Assembly (NCBI RefSeq): GCF_000696095.1 | Contig: NZ_BAYX01000005.1 | Coordinates: 186,001-250,000, forward strand | Length of the DNA stretch: 64,000 nt | Direction of reading: 5' to 3' | Source of the DNA: Rhizobium rhizogenes NBRC 13257 | Lineage (GTDB): Bacteria > Pseudomonadota > Alphaproteobacteria > Rhizobiales > Rhizobiaceae | In this document: piece after piece, positions 18,910 to 27,529 of the stretch | Layout: each line of letters begins with the position of its first letter | Numbering within the stretch: position 1 is the stretch's first letter | Notes under the pieces: model-generated | What the model was told of the DNA's origin: nothing | Database searches by the model: none | Seen by the model: the letters and a program-made list of their open reading frames with translations, nothing else | Translations under genes and position numbers: made by a program

Positions 18910-20157
18910 TTAGAATTTGGCGAGCCATGCCTTCTGCGTATTGGCTGCGGCTTCCTTGGCCGTCTGCCCGCCGTCGAGCTCCTTCTGGATCTGGATATTC
19001 ATGTCACGCATCAGTTCCTCGGCGACGGGAAGGCCGACGAACTCGTTGGCCGGATAACCGCTCTGGAAGATCTTGAAGGCTTCCGCGAAAATAGGATCGG
19101 AGGCCACGAAGTCAGGCTTTGCCTTGACGTTGCCGGGAAAGGCATTGGCGATCGAGACGAGACGACCGTTCACATCGGGGCTCATCAGATATTCGACCAG
19201 CTTCCAGGCCTCTTCCTTGTGCTGGCTGGAATCGCTGATGCCTATTCCCCAGGACGCATAGGGAAGGCCGCGCTTCCCGGTATAACCGTCAGTAGCCGGC
19301 ATTGCGGAAATGCCGAAGTTCAGCTTCGGATTACGCTGTCGGATCAGGTTCACATGCGCCAGGGAGTCGATCATCATGCCGACGCGGCCATTGACGAACT
19401 CCTCGACCTTGTCCTGCTCCTTCTTGGCGAAGATGCCCGGTGAAATGACGCCATCCTTGTGCAGCGCCTCGATATATTCGAGCGTGCCGACGACAGCCGG
19501 ATTTTCCAGATCGGGCTTGCCATCCTTGAGCATCGATGCACCCGAAGCCCAGACCCACGACATGACGTCGTTCTGTACGCCGCTCGGCGACTGCAGTGAT
19601 AGCGGCAATACCCAGCCATACTCGTTCTTGGCGGGGTCGGTCATCTTCTTCGCAGCGGCCGCAAATTCGGAGCGGGTGGTCGGCATCGTGTCGACGCCGG
19701 CGGCTTTGGCCAGATCCAGATTGACGAAGACCGGGTAGACGAAGGACGCCAGCGGGAACATCACGCTCTTGCCGTCGACCTTGATGATGTCGGCGATCTG
19801 GCTCTTGTCGTAGTTCGCTTTTGTCATCAGTTCGTCCATCGATGCGATGGCACCCTGCTTGGCAAGGCCGTTGACCCACGCCCCATCGAGGCCAACCACG
19901 TCGCTCAGGGTTCCCGAAGCCGCGCCGACAACGATCTGATCGTGTGTGGTGGCATAGGGGCCGCTGACAAGCGTGACCTTGATACCGGGGTTCTTGGCCT
20001 CGAAATCGTCCATGATGTGACGCAAGGCGCCCGCCGGCATTTCGGGCTCCCACCACTGGATGAACTCGATGGTGGTGTCGGCAAATGCCGCTGTGGCACA
20101 GAGCGCCCACGCGGCTGCGGCGACCCTCAGCGTCTTGCTAAATTTTCTGATATTCAT
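18910..20157 (-). CDS. Extracellular solute-binding protein, family 1 (second importer)
   Basis: A 415-aa periplasmic protein. MNIRKFSKTLRVAAAAWAL and ATAAFADT form a signal peptide cleaved near Ala29. The mature domain begins TTIEFIQWWEPEMP, typical of MalE/UgpB-like receptors. ATG 20157 is supported by AGGGAGGG 5-6 nt upstream. A 454-bp noncoding region before it suggests its own promoter, separating the binding protein and permeases from the ATPase-kinase-aldolase group, although all point the same way. The ligand is unknown; the kinase and aldolase suggest a sugar that is phosphorylated and then cleaved. Confidence 0.93.
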   Translation of the reverse strand: MNIRKFSKTLRVAAAAWALCATAAFADTTIEFIQWWEPEMPAGALRHIMDDFEAKNPGIKVTLVSGPYATTHDQIVVGAASGTLSDVVGLDGAWVNGLAKQGAIASMDELMTKANYDKSQIADIIKVDGKSVMFPLASFVYPVFVNLDLAKAAGVDTMPTTRSEFAAAAKKMTDPAKNEYGWVLPLSLQSPSGVQNDVMSWVWASGASMLKDGKPDLENPAVVGTLEYIEALHKDGVISPGIFAKKEQDKVEEFVNGRVGMMIDSLAHVNLIRQRNPKLNFGISAMPATDGYTGKRGLPYASWGIGISDSSQHKEEAWKLVEYLMSPDVNGRLVSIANAFPGNVKAKPDFVASDPIFAEAFKIFQSGYPANEFVGLPVAEELMRDMNIQIQKELDGGQTAKEAAANTQKAWLAKF

Positions 20158-20611
20158 GTTTCCCTCCCTTTGAACTTTTTGTCGATCGATCCTCCCACAG
20201 ATCGCAGCCAAGGTAGGTTCTTGAGGCACCTGGCTGTCAATTAAGAACTGCAATCGGCAACAGGCGCGGATATCGAGTCAAAAACGGCCTCCTCACAAAC
20301 CATTGATAAAAAACGATAAAATAGAACTCCGTCGCCCAGATTTTTCTGCCTCGTTTACGCTGTTTGCGAGGTGCTTTCCTCAATTTTCGTAAACAAATGA
20401 AAGTTTAAACAATAAATCGAAATTCAATCTATCGCGCCTGGCGGGAGATGATCTTTCGCTATTCTATCAACGGATAAAGGATTATTGCGACGCAGCATCG
20501 AGAATACAGCGTCGCAAACAAGTTTTCGATTTTCGCAAGAAATGCGGCCGGGGATGGCGAGCGCCCGACAGTGGGATCGGGAGGCCGTCGGTAAAGCGGG
20601 AAACGCCGCTA
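20158..20611. other. Noncoding region between ATPase and binding-protein genes
   Basis: This 454-bp, AT-rich stretch holds no convincing gene. It is the likely promoter region of the binding-protein/permease transcript (minus strand). It contains TTTCG/CGAAA words (TTTTCG near 20381, ATCGAAAT near 20416) that also occur upstream of the aldolase and DeoR genes, and could be binding sites for that regulator. I see no clear terminator for the ATPase gene. Confidence 0.4.
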
Positions 20612-21757
20612 TCACAGCGCCATATGCGTCTGCGGATGAAAGAAGTGCAGCTTTGCCGGATCGATGGCCAGATCGATGCGTTTGCCCACCTCGACCGTAC
20701 TGACGGCTTCGAATTTCGCGACGGCGTTGGCGGCACCGCTCAGGTCCGCGACGGTATCGGGGTCGCCGGAATCGACGCGCACCGCCTCGATGCTGAGGTG
20801 TACGATCAGTTCGGAACCAAGCTCCTCGATCGATTTGACAAGCGCCGGGATCGTCGGATGAGCCGCACCCGAAGGCATGCCTTTGTCATGGAGATCTTCC
20901 GGCCGGATGCCGAAGACGACGGTCTTTCCTTCGAAGGAGGAAAGGCTGGAAGCGCGCTCGAAGGCGTTCGCGGGCAAGGGGATGGAGAACGTCGCCATCT
21001 GGATTTGGTTGCCCTGCAGTCGCCCCTCGAAAAGGTTCATGGATGGCGAGCCAATGAAACCGGCGACGAAGGCATTGACCGGACGGTGGTAAAGCGCCTT
21101 CGGCGTATCCACCTGCTGCAAAACGCCGCCTTTCAGGACCGCGACGCGATCGCCCATCGTCAGGGCCTCGGTCTGATCATGGGTGACGTAGATCGTCGTC
21201 ACGCCCAGCTGCCGTTGGAGGCTGACGATTTCCGCCCGCATCTGCACGCGAAGCTTCGCATCAAGGTTCGAGAGCGGCTCGTCCATCAGGAAGGCCGCGG
21301 GCTCACGCACCATTGCGCGTCCCATCGCCACGCGCTGGCGCTGACCGCCGGAGAGCTGGGCGGGCTTGCTGCCCAGCAAACTCTCCAGCTGGAGGATCTT
21401 GGCGACTTCGTGAACGCGCTTGGTGCGCTCTGCCTTGCTCTTGCGCGCCAGCTTCATCGAGAAGGCGATGTTATCGAAGACGGTCATGTGCGGATAGAGC
21501 GCGTAGCTCTGAAAGACCATGGCGATATCTCGGTCCTTGGGCGAGAGATCGACGACATCTTGCCCACCGATACTCAGCGCTCCGCTGCTGATCTCCTCAA
21601 GCCCGGCGATCATGCGCAGCGCCGTCGATTTTCCGCAGCCTGAAGGGCCAACCAAAATCAGGAACTCGCCATCATGGACCGTCAAGCTCAAATCCTTGAT
21701 CGCATGGAAGTTATTTCCAAAGGTCTTGTAGATTTTGTCCAATACAACCGTAGCCAC
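20612..21757 (-). CDS. ABC transporter ATP-binding protein, UgpC/MsmX type (second importer)
   Basis: A 381-aa ATPase, typical in length for carbohydrate importers. Walker A GPSGCGKST lies at 37-45, then LSGGQRQRVAMGRAM and Walker B with DEPLSNLDAKL. A C-terminal TOBE region follows. It lies downstream of the PfkB kinase gene (137 bp gap) and upstream of the binding-protein gene. It should serve the permeases at 17031-18820. Confidence 0.94.
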   Translation of the reverse strand: MATVVLDKIYKTFGNNFHAIKDLSLTVHDGEFLILVGPSGCGKSTALRMIAGLEEISSGALSIGGQDVVDLSPKDRDIAMVFQSYALYPHMTVFDNIAFSMKLARKSKAERTKRVHEVAKILQLESLLGSKPAQLSGGQRQRVAMGRAMVREPAAFLMDEPLSNLDAKLRVQMRAEIVSLQRQLGVTTIYVTHDQTEALTMGDRVAVLKGGVLQQVDTPKALYHRPVNAFVAGFIGSPSMNLFEGRLQGNQIQMATFSIPLPANAFERASSLSSFEGKTVVFGIRPEDLHDKGMPSGAAHPTIPALVKSIEELGSELIVHLSIEAVRVDSGDPDTVADLSGAANAVAKFEAVSTVEVGKRIDLAIDPAKLHFFHPQTHMAL

Positions 21758-21893
21758 GCCATTTCCTCCCAGGTTTTATGCTCGACCGCATCTAGCGACG
21801 GCCCTAGTTCACCACCTTCCAATCCTCTTTTTCTGCGGGATTGCGACCGGCGGGCATTGCAATGCTATTGGCACGGGCATCGACTGCGCCCAA

Positions 21894-22847
21894 TCATGCA
21901 GACGCAGATGGCACTCGGACGTCGAAGACACGAGGGACGGGCGCATTTTCACCCGTCATCCAGGCCTGGCACGTCCGGCTATCGGGCAATCCCCTGCGCC
22001 CACCATGTGCCGTTACCGAAATGGCGGCAGCAGCCGTGGCGTAGACCACGCAATCGAGAGGCACCTTCCCTTCCGCCAGGGAGAAAGCATAGGCACCATG
22101 AAAACAGTCGCCTGCGCCGGTCGTATCGACCGCCTGCACCGCATAGGTCGGAACGTGCCAGAGGTTGGCATCATTCTTCTGCCGGACGTAAGAACCGCAA
22201 TCGCCGTCGGTGAGCACGACCGCAGAGCGCTCAGCGGACCAGAGCTTTTCGAGGATCGCGGCAGGATTGCTCTCGCCCGTATGGGACTTGGCGAAGGAGA
22301 TCGGCAACACCAGATGATCGGCCAGGGCCACGATCCGGTCGGTCGCCGGACCGGCAGTCCATTCGATATCGGCGACAACGGAGAGGCCAAGCGAGCGCGC
22401 ACGCGCAACCACTGACTGCGAGTGTACGGAATAGCCGTCGATCAGGAGTACCGGCGCCTGCGTCAGCACATCATCCGGCAGTGCTTCCGAAGTGCCATGC
22501 AGCACATCGTCGTCGTAGGCAATGAACCGGTCGCCGTCGGGGCCGACCGTGATCACCGATCGGATCGGCTGAGCGGAGGGATGGCGCGGTGCCAGGGATA
22601 TGTCCACGCCATCCCGTTCAAGCTCTTTGCCGCCGACATCGGTTGACGGCTGATCGTTCAGCCAGCCGATGAATGCGGCGCGTCCGCCGAGCCGGGCAAC
22701 GGCCACCAGGGCCGTCGCCACGTTGCCGCCATGCTCGGTGGCACGCTTCGTCACTTTCCCCTTGCCGGCCGTCAGCTCCCGGTCGACATAGATAATGTCG
22801 TCGATTGCTAGAGCGCCGAAGCCCAGAACATGGAAAGGGTGGGGCAT
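21894..22847 (-). CDS. PfkB-family carbohydrate kinase
   Basis: A 317-aa ribokinase-fold kinase. The N-terminal GGNVATALVAVARLGG is the PfkB signature 1 region (near residues 40-55). The C-terminal VDTTGAGDCFHGAYA (near 244-258) is signature 2, with the anion hole and catalytic Asp250. Family members phosphorylate sugars or ketoses with ATP. The start is 3 bp after the aldolase stop, so the two are tightly coupled. The natural reading is phosphorylation of an imported sugar or keto-intermediate, which is then cleaved by the aldolase. A sulfofructose-type (YihV-like) role was considered, but no isomerase or sulfolactaldehyde enzyme is nearby. Confidence 0.9.
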   Translation of the reverse strand: MPHPFHVLGFGALAIDDIIYVDRELTAGKGKVTKRATEHGGNVATALVAVARLGGRAAFIGWLNDQPSTDVGGKELERDGVDISLAPRHPSAQPIRSVITVGPDGDRFIAYDDDVLHGTSEALPDDVLTQAPVLLIDGYSVHSQSVVARARSLGLSVVADIEWTAGPATDRIVALADHLVLPISFAKSHTGESNPAAILEKLWSAERSAVVLTDGDCGSYVRQKNDANLWHVPTYAVQAVDTTGAGDCFHGAYAFSLAEGKVPLDCVVYATAAAAISVTAHGGRRGLPDSRTCQAWMTGENAPVPRVFDVRVPSASA

Positions 22848-22850
22848 GTC

Positions 22851-23651
22851 TCACGCACCGGCAGCGGTCAGCGCCTCTTCCGGTGTCATTCCATCATGGA
22901 TGACGAGCCTGAAGGCCCGCGCGGCCTTGGTGGTGTCGCCGTGACCCCAGAGATTGCGGCCAACCACGGCACCTTTGGCGCCGGCCCGCAGGGCGTCGGA
23001 CGTCTGCTTCAGGGCGCCCAGCAGTGTATCCGTCTTCGGGCCGCCGGCGATGACGACGGGGACCGGGCAGGTCGCCACTGTTTCGCGGAAGCTGTCGAAA
23101 TCGCCGGTGTAGCCGACCTTGATGACATCAACGCCGGTTTCGTAGCCGATGCGCACCGCATAGGCGATTTCATCCGGCGTGAAGACGATCTTACCGCCAT
23201 TGGCGAAGTCGCGCGGATAGACATGGGCGACAACGGGCATTTCGAAACGGGCGGCGGCATTCACGGTATCGGTCAGCCAGCGGATATATTCGCCCTCGGT
23301 ATCGCCGCGCACCGGAATGGCGACTGCCAGGGCATCGGCGCCGTAACGCACCGCGTCCTCAGGCGTTGCGATGAGCTGGCGAATGCGGTCGTCAGCGGTG
23401 AAGCAGCCGGCCTGGATGACCAGTGCCGCCTTGCCAGCATATTCCGACCACAGATGACGCGCCGCGCCCGGCTGAATGCTGATGTAGTCGGGGCGGCCGC
23501 TCATGACGCGCCTCAGCGCACCCGGTAGGTCGGCAAGCCCACCTTCACGCACGTTGCCATAGCCGACGAAATGATCGACCGCGCCTCCGAAAAGATTGCC
23601 TGACGGATTTGAGAACAGACGGGAGAGGCGAATTTTTGTTCCGAGACCCAT
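22851..23651 (-). CDS. Class I aldolase, DhnA/LsrF/DeoC-like family
   Basis: A 266-aa TIM-barrel protein beginning MGLGTKIRLSRLFSNPSG (ATG 23651, AAAGGGA about 10 nt upstream). It resembles DhnA-type fructose-bisphosphate aldolase, LsrF and tagatose/sulfofructose-phosphate aldolases. GVDVIKVGYTGD (near residue 175) probably carries the Schiff-base lysine, and VVIAGGPKTDT (near 205) and GAVVGRNLWGH (near 235) look like phosphate-binding loops. Function inferred from context: cleaves the phosphorylated product of the adjacent kinase. It is the first gene of the minus-strand group, divergent from the DeoR gene. Confidence 0.85.
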   Translation of the reverse strand: MGLGTKIRLSRLFSNPSGNLFGGAVDHFVGYGNVREGGLADLPGALRRVMSGRPDYISIQPGAARHLWSEYAGKAALVIQAGCFTADDRIRQLIATPEDAVRYGADALAVAIPVRGDTEGEYIRWLTDTVNAAARFEMPVVAHVYPRDFANGGKIVFTPDEIAYAVRIGYETGVDVIKVGYTGDFDSFRETVATCPVPVVIAGGPKTDTLLGALKQTSDALRAGAKGAVVGRNLWGHGDTTKAARAFRLVIHDGMTPEEALTAAGA

Positions 23652-23830
23652 TTCGAAAAATCCCTTTACGGTTGCGGTTGCTGATGTTGCGTGGACCCTA
23701 ACTCGAAAATAAAACAATGTTCAATATTTCGATTTCTTTCGTTTTGATCCAATTCTGGATTTTTTGCCACTCTATCACCTGGTAGTATCGACTTTTTGCT
23801 TTTTGGAAGTCAGATAGTGCGATAGGTAGT

Positions 23831-23847
23831 CTTTCGGTTTTCGAAAG
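23831..23847. promoter_or_regulatory. Inverted repeat in the aldolase/DeoR intergenic region
   Basis: CTTTCG at 23831-23836 and CGAAAG at 23842-23847 form a perfect 6-bp inverted repeat with a 5-bp spacer, 41 bp before the DeoR start. A direct pair of TTTCG words (near 23728 and 23738) lies closer to the aldolase gene. DeoR proteins bind such short TTTCG-type repeats, so this is a candidate operator. Confidence 0.45.
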
Positions 23848-23887
23848 AGTAGACCGATCATCGGCAAAGGCAGTTTTGGGGTCGCAT

Positions 23888-24649
23888 ATGCTTGCAGAAC
23901 AACGACGGCATCAGATCTTGTTGGAGCTTCAGCGGGTCGGTCAGGCGCGTACCAGTCAACTCGCGGAGTTTTTCGAGGTTTCGGAAGTGACGATCCGGTC
24001 CGATCTCGAAATCATGGACGCCAAGAAGCAGTTGATCAAAACCCATGGAGGGGCGATCGCTCTTCCCGCCGATTCCCCGGCTGCCGCTTTCGAAGAACGC
24101 ATGCAGCGCAATTTCGACGCCAAGCGGCGGATTGCCCAGTTGGCGGCGCGTCAGATCATCGATAACCAATCGATCGTCTTCGACAGCGGCTCCACCCTGT
24201 TGCAGGTGGCCATGCAGATGCCGCCAGTCTCCAACGTGGTGGTGGCGACGACCGCCATGAACATCGCGCAGCATCTGATGTACCGGCCCGGACTTGATGT
24301 GCACATGATCGGCGGCCGGGTCTTTCCGAGCACCGTCAGCACGATCGTCTCGGATTCCGACAAGGCGCTCGGCGGCCTCGTCGCGCATCAGGCCTTCGTC
24401 AGCGCCCACGCGATCGACCAGTCCTTCGACGTCGTCGATGTTTCGGAGGATATTGCCCGCACCAAGCGCAATCTGGTTCGCATGGCCCGCCGCGTGGTTC
24501 TCGTGGCGGATTCCAGCAAATGGGATATCGGGGCCTCATCCAAGGCCTTTTCCGTATCGCGGGTCGATCTGATCATCACGGACAGCAACATGCCGCACAG
24601 CATCCGTAATCGCGTGGAAAAACTAGGCGTGGAAGTCCGCTACGCATGA
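23888..24649 (+). CDS. DeoR family transcriptional regulator
   Basis: A 253-aa repressor. The N-terminal winged helix-turn-helix (EQRRHQILLELQ, then VSEVTIRSDLEIMD) is classic DeoR, and the C-terminal DeoRC sensor has the DSGSTLLQVA and TTAMNIAQ loops that bind a sugar phosphate. I use ATG 23888 (MLAEQRR), with TTTGGGG about 6 nt upstream. The gene is divergent from the aldolase-kinase-importer cluster and is the obvious local regulator; effector likely the phosphorylated sugar made by the kinase. Confidence 0.92.
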   Translation: MLAEQRRHQILLELQRVGQARTSQLAEFFEVSEVTIRSDLEIMDAKKQLIKTHGGAIALPADSPAAAFEERMQRNFDAKRRIAQLAARQIIDNQSIVFDSGSTLLQVAMQMPPVSNVVVATTAMNIAQHLMYRPGLDVHMIGGRVFPSTVSTIVSDSDKALGGLVAHQAFVSAHAIDQSFDVVDVSEDIARTKRNLVRMARRVVLVADSSKWDIGASSKAFSVSRVDLIITDSNMPHSIRNRVEKLGVEVRYA

Positions 24650-25279
24650 GCGGCGAATGATCTGCGAGAAGACCTTTCTTCATCTTTGATGGGAAAAGGT
24701 GATGCCAGCCGCCGGCCTTTTCCACGAGGCAATACCGGCCACGCAATCCCAGGCGTACATATGGAGCGAACCGTCGTCGCCGAGACGGCCGGCGTCGGCA
24801 TAGCTATTCGGATTGAGCGCAATAGCATGTATCTGCTTGTCTGAAGTCGCTGCAATCCGCCACGTTCCTTGTGATGGCTGCTCGTAGCTGATGCTCTGGT
24901 CTGAAATGGGGTGATCTTGAAGCCGACATTTTTAAAGGCGATTAGGGCTGACTTCCTGTGCGTCAGTCTTGGTGCATAGTCGCTTTCGAGCACGTATAAC
25001 GCCAATGCGGGTCGCGCCTTATATGTCGCCATCCTGATCAATGTCGAGCTCATGGATGCTTAGATTATCGAATAGGCATATTGCAATGTATAGTATTTAG
25101 AATAGGTCGCTCCATTAAGTACCAAGTCTCGAACAAAGCCACCCTGACCTGCGCGGGCGCAGTGAAGCATAGAGTTGGCGTGATTTGGCATTGTCCTGAG
25201 AAGAATCTGTGTTTCATTCTCGATTAATTTTATATTAGGAATATCATAACGGATATATATTGATCACACAGGAGTACTA
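24650..25279. other. Region without an intact gene; possible decayed coding fragment
   Basis: No intact gene is convincing here. On the minus strand, about 24680-24900 reads as protein-like sequence (TWRIAATSDKQIHAIALN, then SYADAGRLGDDGSLHMYAWD) ending at a TGA at 24680, while the upstream continuation lies in another frame. It may be the C-terminal part of a frameshifted gene that I do not recognise. The part from 25060 to 25279 is AT-rich and probably carries the promoter of the small gene at 25280. Confidence 0.35.
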
Positions 25280-25480
25280 ATGGTCGAGTTCAACTTCACT
25301 GAGCCTCCAGCGGGTGATGCCGCTGCCGACATCTCGAGCGAGTGCCAGCGCCAATTGCTGCCTGTCGTCCAAGAGATGGTCGAGTCGGCGGTTGTAGCTG
25401 GATGGAATCAGAAGGATGTTCTTCTGGCGCTGGTGGATCTCGCATGGGATCTGTATGAGAAACGTCGCGGAGATCTGTAA
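25280..25480 (+). CDS. Small conserved-looking hypothetical protein
   Basis: A 66-aa acidic, probably helical cytoplasmic protein (MVEFNFTEPPAGDAAAD at the front, then QEMVESAVVAGW and LALVDLAWDLYEKR). AGGAG lies 7 nt before the ATG, and codon use is normal for the genome, so it is probably real. It resembles small rhizobial proteins of unknown role; I cannot assign a function. It stands alone after an AT-rich promoter region. Confidence 0.65.
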   Translation: MVEFNFTEPPAGDAAADISSECQRQLLPVVQEMVESAVVAGWNQKDVLLALVDLAWDLYEKRRGDL

Positions 25481-25879
25481 CAAATAGCGCCGTCCGGCAT
25501 GTTCGCGATACGTCTCTTTGCGCTGTATTTATTGCAGAAATAACTACTATAAAGTGTGGTTGCGTGCAGTGGGGTCGACAGCTTGGCCACCAATATGATG
25601 AGCGACCAGAAATCGACCGATTCGCCCCAGAGGCCTCGGCGCTTATCGATGAAGAACGCTACTGTCGTTTGATTGCATCGGTTATTTCTTTCTTTCGCCT
25701 TGCGCACGATTCCTCCTTCACAACTGAATGTTTTGCCCTATTTGCAATTCGCGCGATACGCCGACTTTGCGGGCGGCGTTGCGTAAACAGGGTTGGGAAA
25801 ACAAGGGATTTCAATCTTTGATTGAGATTCTACCTGTTTGTTCGTGCATGCAGTATTTCGTTCGGCGGGGCGGTACAGA
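25481..25879. other. Noncoding region upstream of the AraC regulator
   Basis: This 399-bp stretch shows no convincing gene. Frames in it are short, without ribosome sites or recognisable motifs. Lower GC and runs such as TTATTTCTTTCTTTCG near 25680 suggest regulatory sequence for the AraC gene. Confidence 0.4.
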
Positions 25880-26794
25880 ATGAATGATTCGGAAGTGGCT
25901 CGGGAACGAGGCGGCTACCGCGCCGTCGATCCCGGGCGGACAGATCGATATGTCTTCGATATAATTCCTCAAAGCGCTGGCCCGAGAAAGGCCACCGCGC
26001 GCGGAAGCGTGATACACTCCATCCGCAGTCCTGGGTCGCAGACGTTCCTGGCCAGGGAGCATGCCGTTGGAATTGTGTTGAACCCCACACAGAAGTTGAG
26101 AGCCTCGCTCGGCAGCGACAGGATCACGGAATATGATGCACCGGTTGGCTGCATCGCCGTTAATCCCGCCGGCGTGGACAGTAGTCTTGCCTGGACGGAA
26201 ACCAGAAAAAATCTCGTCGTAGCGATACCTCCGGAAACGTTGTCCGAATTGGCTCTTCAGGAGCTCGATCTCGCCAACGTGGAGCTTCAGCCGCCCGCTT
26301 TCGGCACCGTCGACCTCCGCGCCCTCGATATGGCCCGGAGGATTTCCGTCGAGTTAACTGGGAAGGCAACTCCGAATGAACTCTATCTCGATTCGTTGGT
26401 TACCCTATTCGGTGTTCATCTGCTTCGTACCTACGCAAGCCCCATGAAACAGCTCCCATTGCCCAAGGGTGGGCTCTCCGCGAAAAGCGCTCGACGCGTG
26501 GAAGAGTACCTTCGCGAGCATTTTACCCAAAAGGTACATGTCGCCGAGCTCGCGGCGGTCGCCGGTATTTCACCGAACCATTTCATCTTGCGGTTCGCCA
26601 GGACATTCGGCATGCCACCGCATCGTTATCTCATCAACCTGCGCCTGGACTTCGCCGAAAAGCTGCTGATCGACGGCGAGATCGCGATTGCCGAAATCGC
26701 CTATATGACCGGATTTGCGGATCAAAGCCATTTGGCCACCACGATGAAGAGATACAGGGGAAAGACGCCGACAGAGCTGCGATTTATGGGATAA
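25880..26794 (+). CDS. AraC family transcriptional regulator
   Basis: A 304-aa regulator. The C-terminal 100 residues carry the double helix-turn-helix: SARRVEEYLREHFTQKVHVA, then LAAVAGISPNHFILRFARTF and the second helix pair EIAIAEIAYMTGFADQSHL with a final RYRGKTPTELR. The N-terminal 190 residues are a weakly conserved sensor, as in AraC-binding-like cupins. ATG 25880 (MNDSEV) has GGGGCGG about 8 nt upstream. It is transcribed toward the adhesin operon. A tandem 16-bp repeat, the usual form of AraC binding sites, lies between them, so it is the best candidate regulator of the adhesin. Confidence 0.9.
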   Translation: MNDSEVARERGGYRAVDPGRTDRYVFDIIPQSAGPRKATARGSVIHSIRSPGSQTFLAREHAVGIVLNPTQKLRASLGSDRITEYDAPVGCIAVNPAGVDSSLAWTETRKNLVVAIPPETLSELALQELDLANVELQPPAFGTVDLRALDMARRISVELTGKATPNELYLDSLVTLFGVHLLRTYASPMKQLPLPKGGLSAKSARRVEEYLREHFTQKVHVAELAAVAGISPNHFILRFARTFGMPPHRYLINLRLDFAEKLLIDGEIAIAEIAYMTGFADQSHLATTMKRYRGKTPTELRFMG

Positions 26795-27109
26795 TCGTCA
26801 CGAGCTTCAGCGCTAGAGCCTCGAACAGATCCGGCCAAGGGCCGATTTTCCAGACTTGTCGCCGAAAACGCCTGCCCAGGGAGGGCCACGCGTGACGGCA
26901 ACGCTATTCCATCCGATTCGAGAGTTGAGGCTGGTGCTACCCTCGCCATATCATTGAAATATTAGCTGCCTGAAGTCAGTGTGGCAAAGCTGATACACTT
27001 GTCGCTGGCTAAGCAAAAAACCGTAATTTTCTAAAAATAGTCCGTAATTTTCTAAAATACCGCCGCCGCGAATGAAGCCATCCTCGTCACCGTAACCATT
27101 CGGTGCGCT
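26795..27109. other. Intergenic region between the AraC gene and the adhesin operon
   Basis: A 315-bp noncoding region. It contains the tandem direct repeat described separately (27021-27057) and probably the adhesin operon promoter. I see no clear -35/-10 pair and no strong terminator for the AraC gene. Confidence 0.45.
27021..27057. repeat. Tandem 16-bp direct repeat upstream of the adhesin operon
   Basis: CCGTAATTTTCTAAAA occurs at 27021-27036 and again at 27042-27057. The period is 21 bp, two helical turns. The repeat is AT-rich within GC-rich DNA and ends 53 bp before the first gene of the operon. Same-face direct repeats are how AraC-family activators bind, and an AraC gene lies just upstream. 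Confidence 0.7.
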
Positions 27110-27529
27110 ATGGACACTCAATTCTCTGGTTTTGAAATCTTTGCTCCGAAAGTCGAGGTAGCTTGGACTGCCTTGCAACGGCAATACGCCAGCCGCCTCA
27201 CCGGCGCGGAGTTTGATCATCTATTTGCCTGCCTCGTCTTCGGATTAACCTCTCCGGCCTATGCCGAGCGGGAGCCGGCCCTTCATTTCGATATCTGCCG
27301 CGCGTTGGTGGCGATGAAACTTCCCCCCGATCGGGCGGATGCAGCATTGCATGCGGTTCCGGAACCGACGGAGTCATGGGTCTTGAGCGCGCGTGAGCAG
27401 ATAGAAAGCCAAGCCGTCAGGATGGGGCACACGCTTCTGGAACTACATAATTTCAACGACGACACAGCCGCCGAAGCGGACACAAGCGCGCTCGGTCGTT
27501 CAGACAACAGCGAGGAGAAAGCAGCATGA
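27110..27529 (+). CDS. Hypothetical protein preceding the adhesin
   Basis: A 139-aa soluble protein (MDTQFSGFEIFAPKVEVAW at the start, acidic tail ending DNSEEKAA). No signal peptide, membrane span or known motif is visible. Its stop overlaps the adhesin start by 4 bases (ATGA), so the two are translationally coupled and it probably belongs to adhesin expression or assembly. The ribosome site is weak, so the exact start is uncertain. I do not recognise the family. Confidence 0.65.
   Translation: MDTQFSGFEIFAPKVEVAWTALQRQYASRLTGAEFDHLFACLVFGLTSPAYAEREPALHFDICRALVAMKLPPDRADAALHAVPEPTESWVLSAREQIESQAVRMGHTLLELHNFNDDTAAEADTSALGRSDNSEEKAA

Noticed and set aside
21894..23651. Sulfoquinovose (sulfo-EMP) pathway assignment for the kinase and aldolase
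   Set aside because: Kinase, aldolase and DeoR types fit loosely, but no isomerase, sulfolactaldehyde enzyme or sulfoquinovosidase is present.
25564..25821. 85-codon frame upstream of the AraC gene
   Set aside because: No ribosome site, no similarity to known proteins, overlaps the likely regulatory region.
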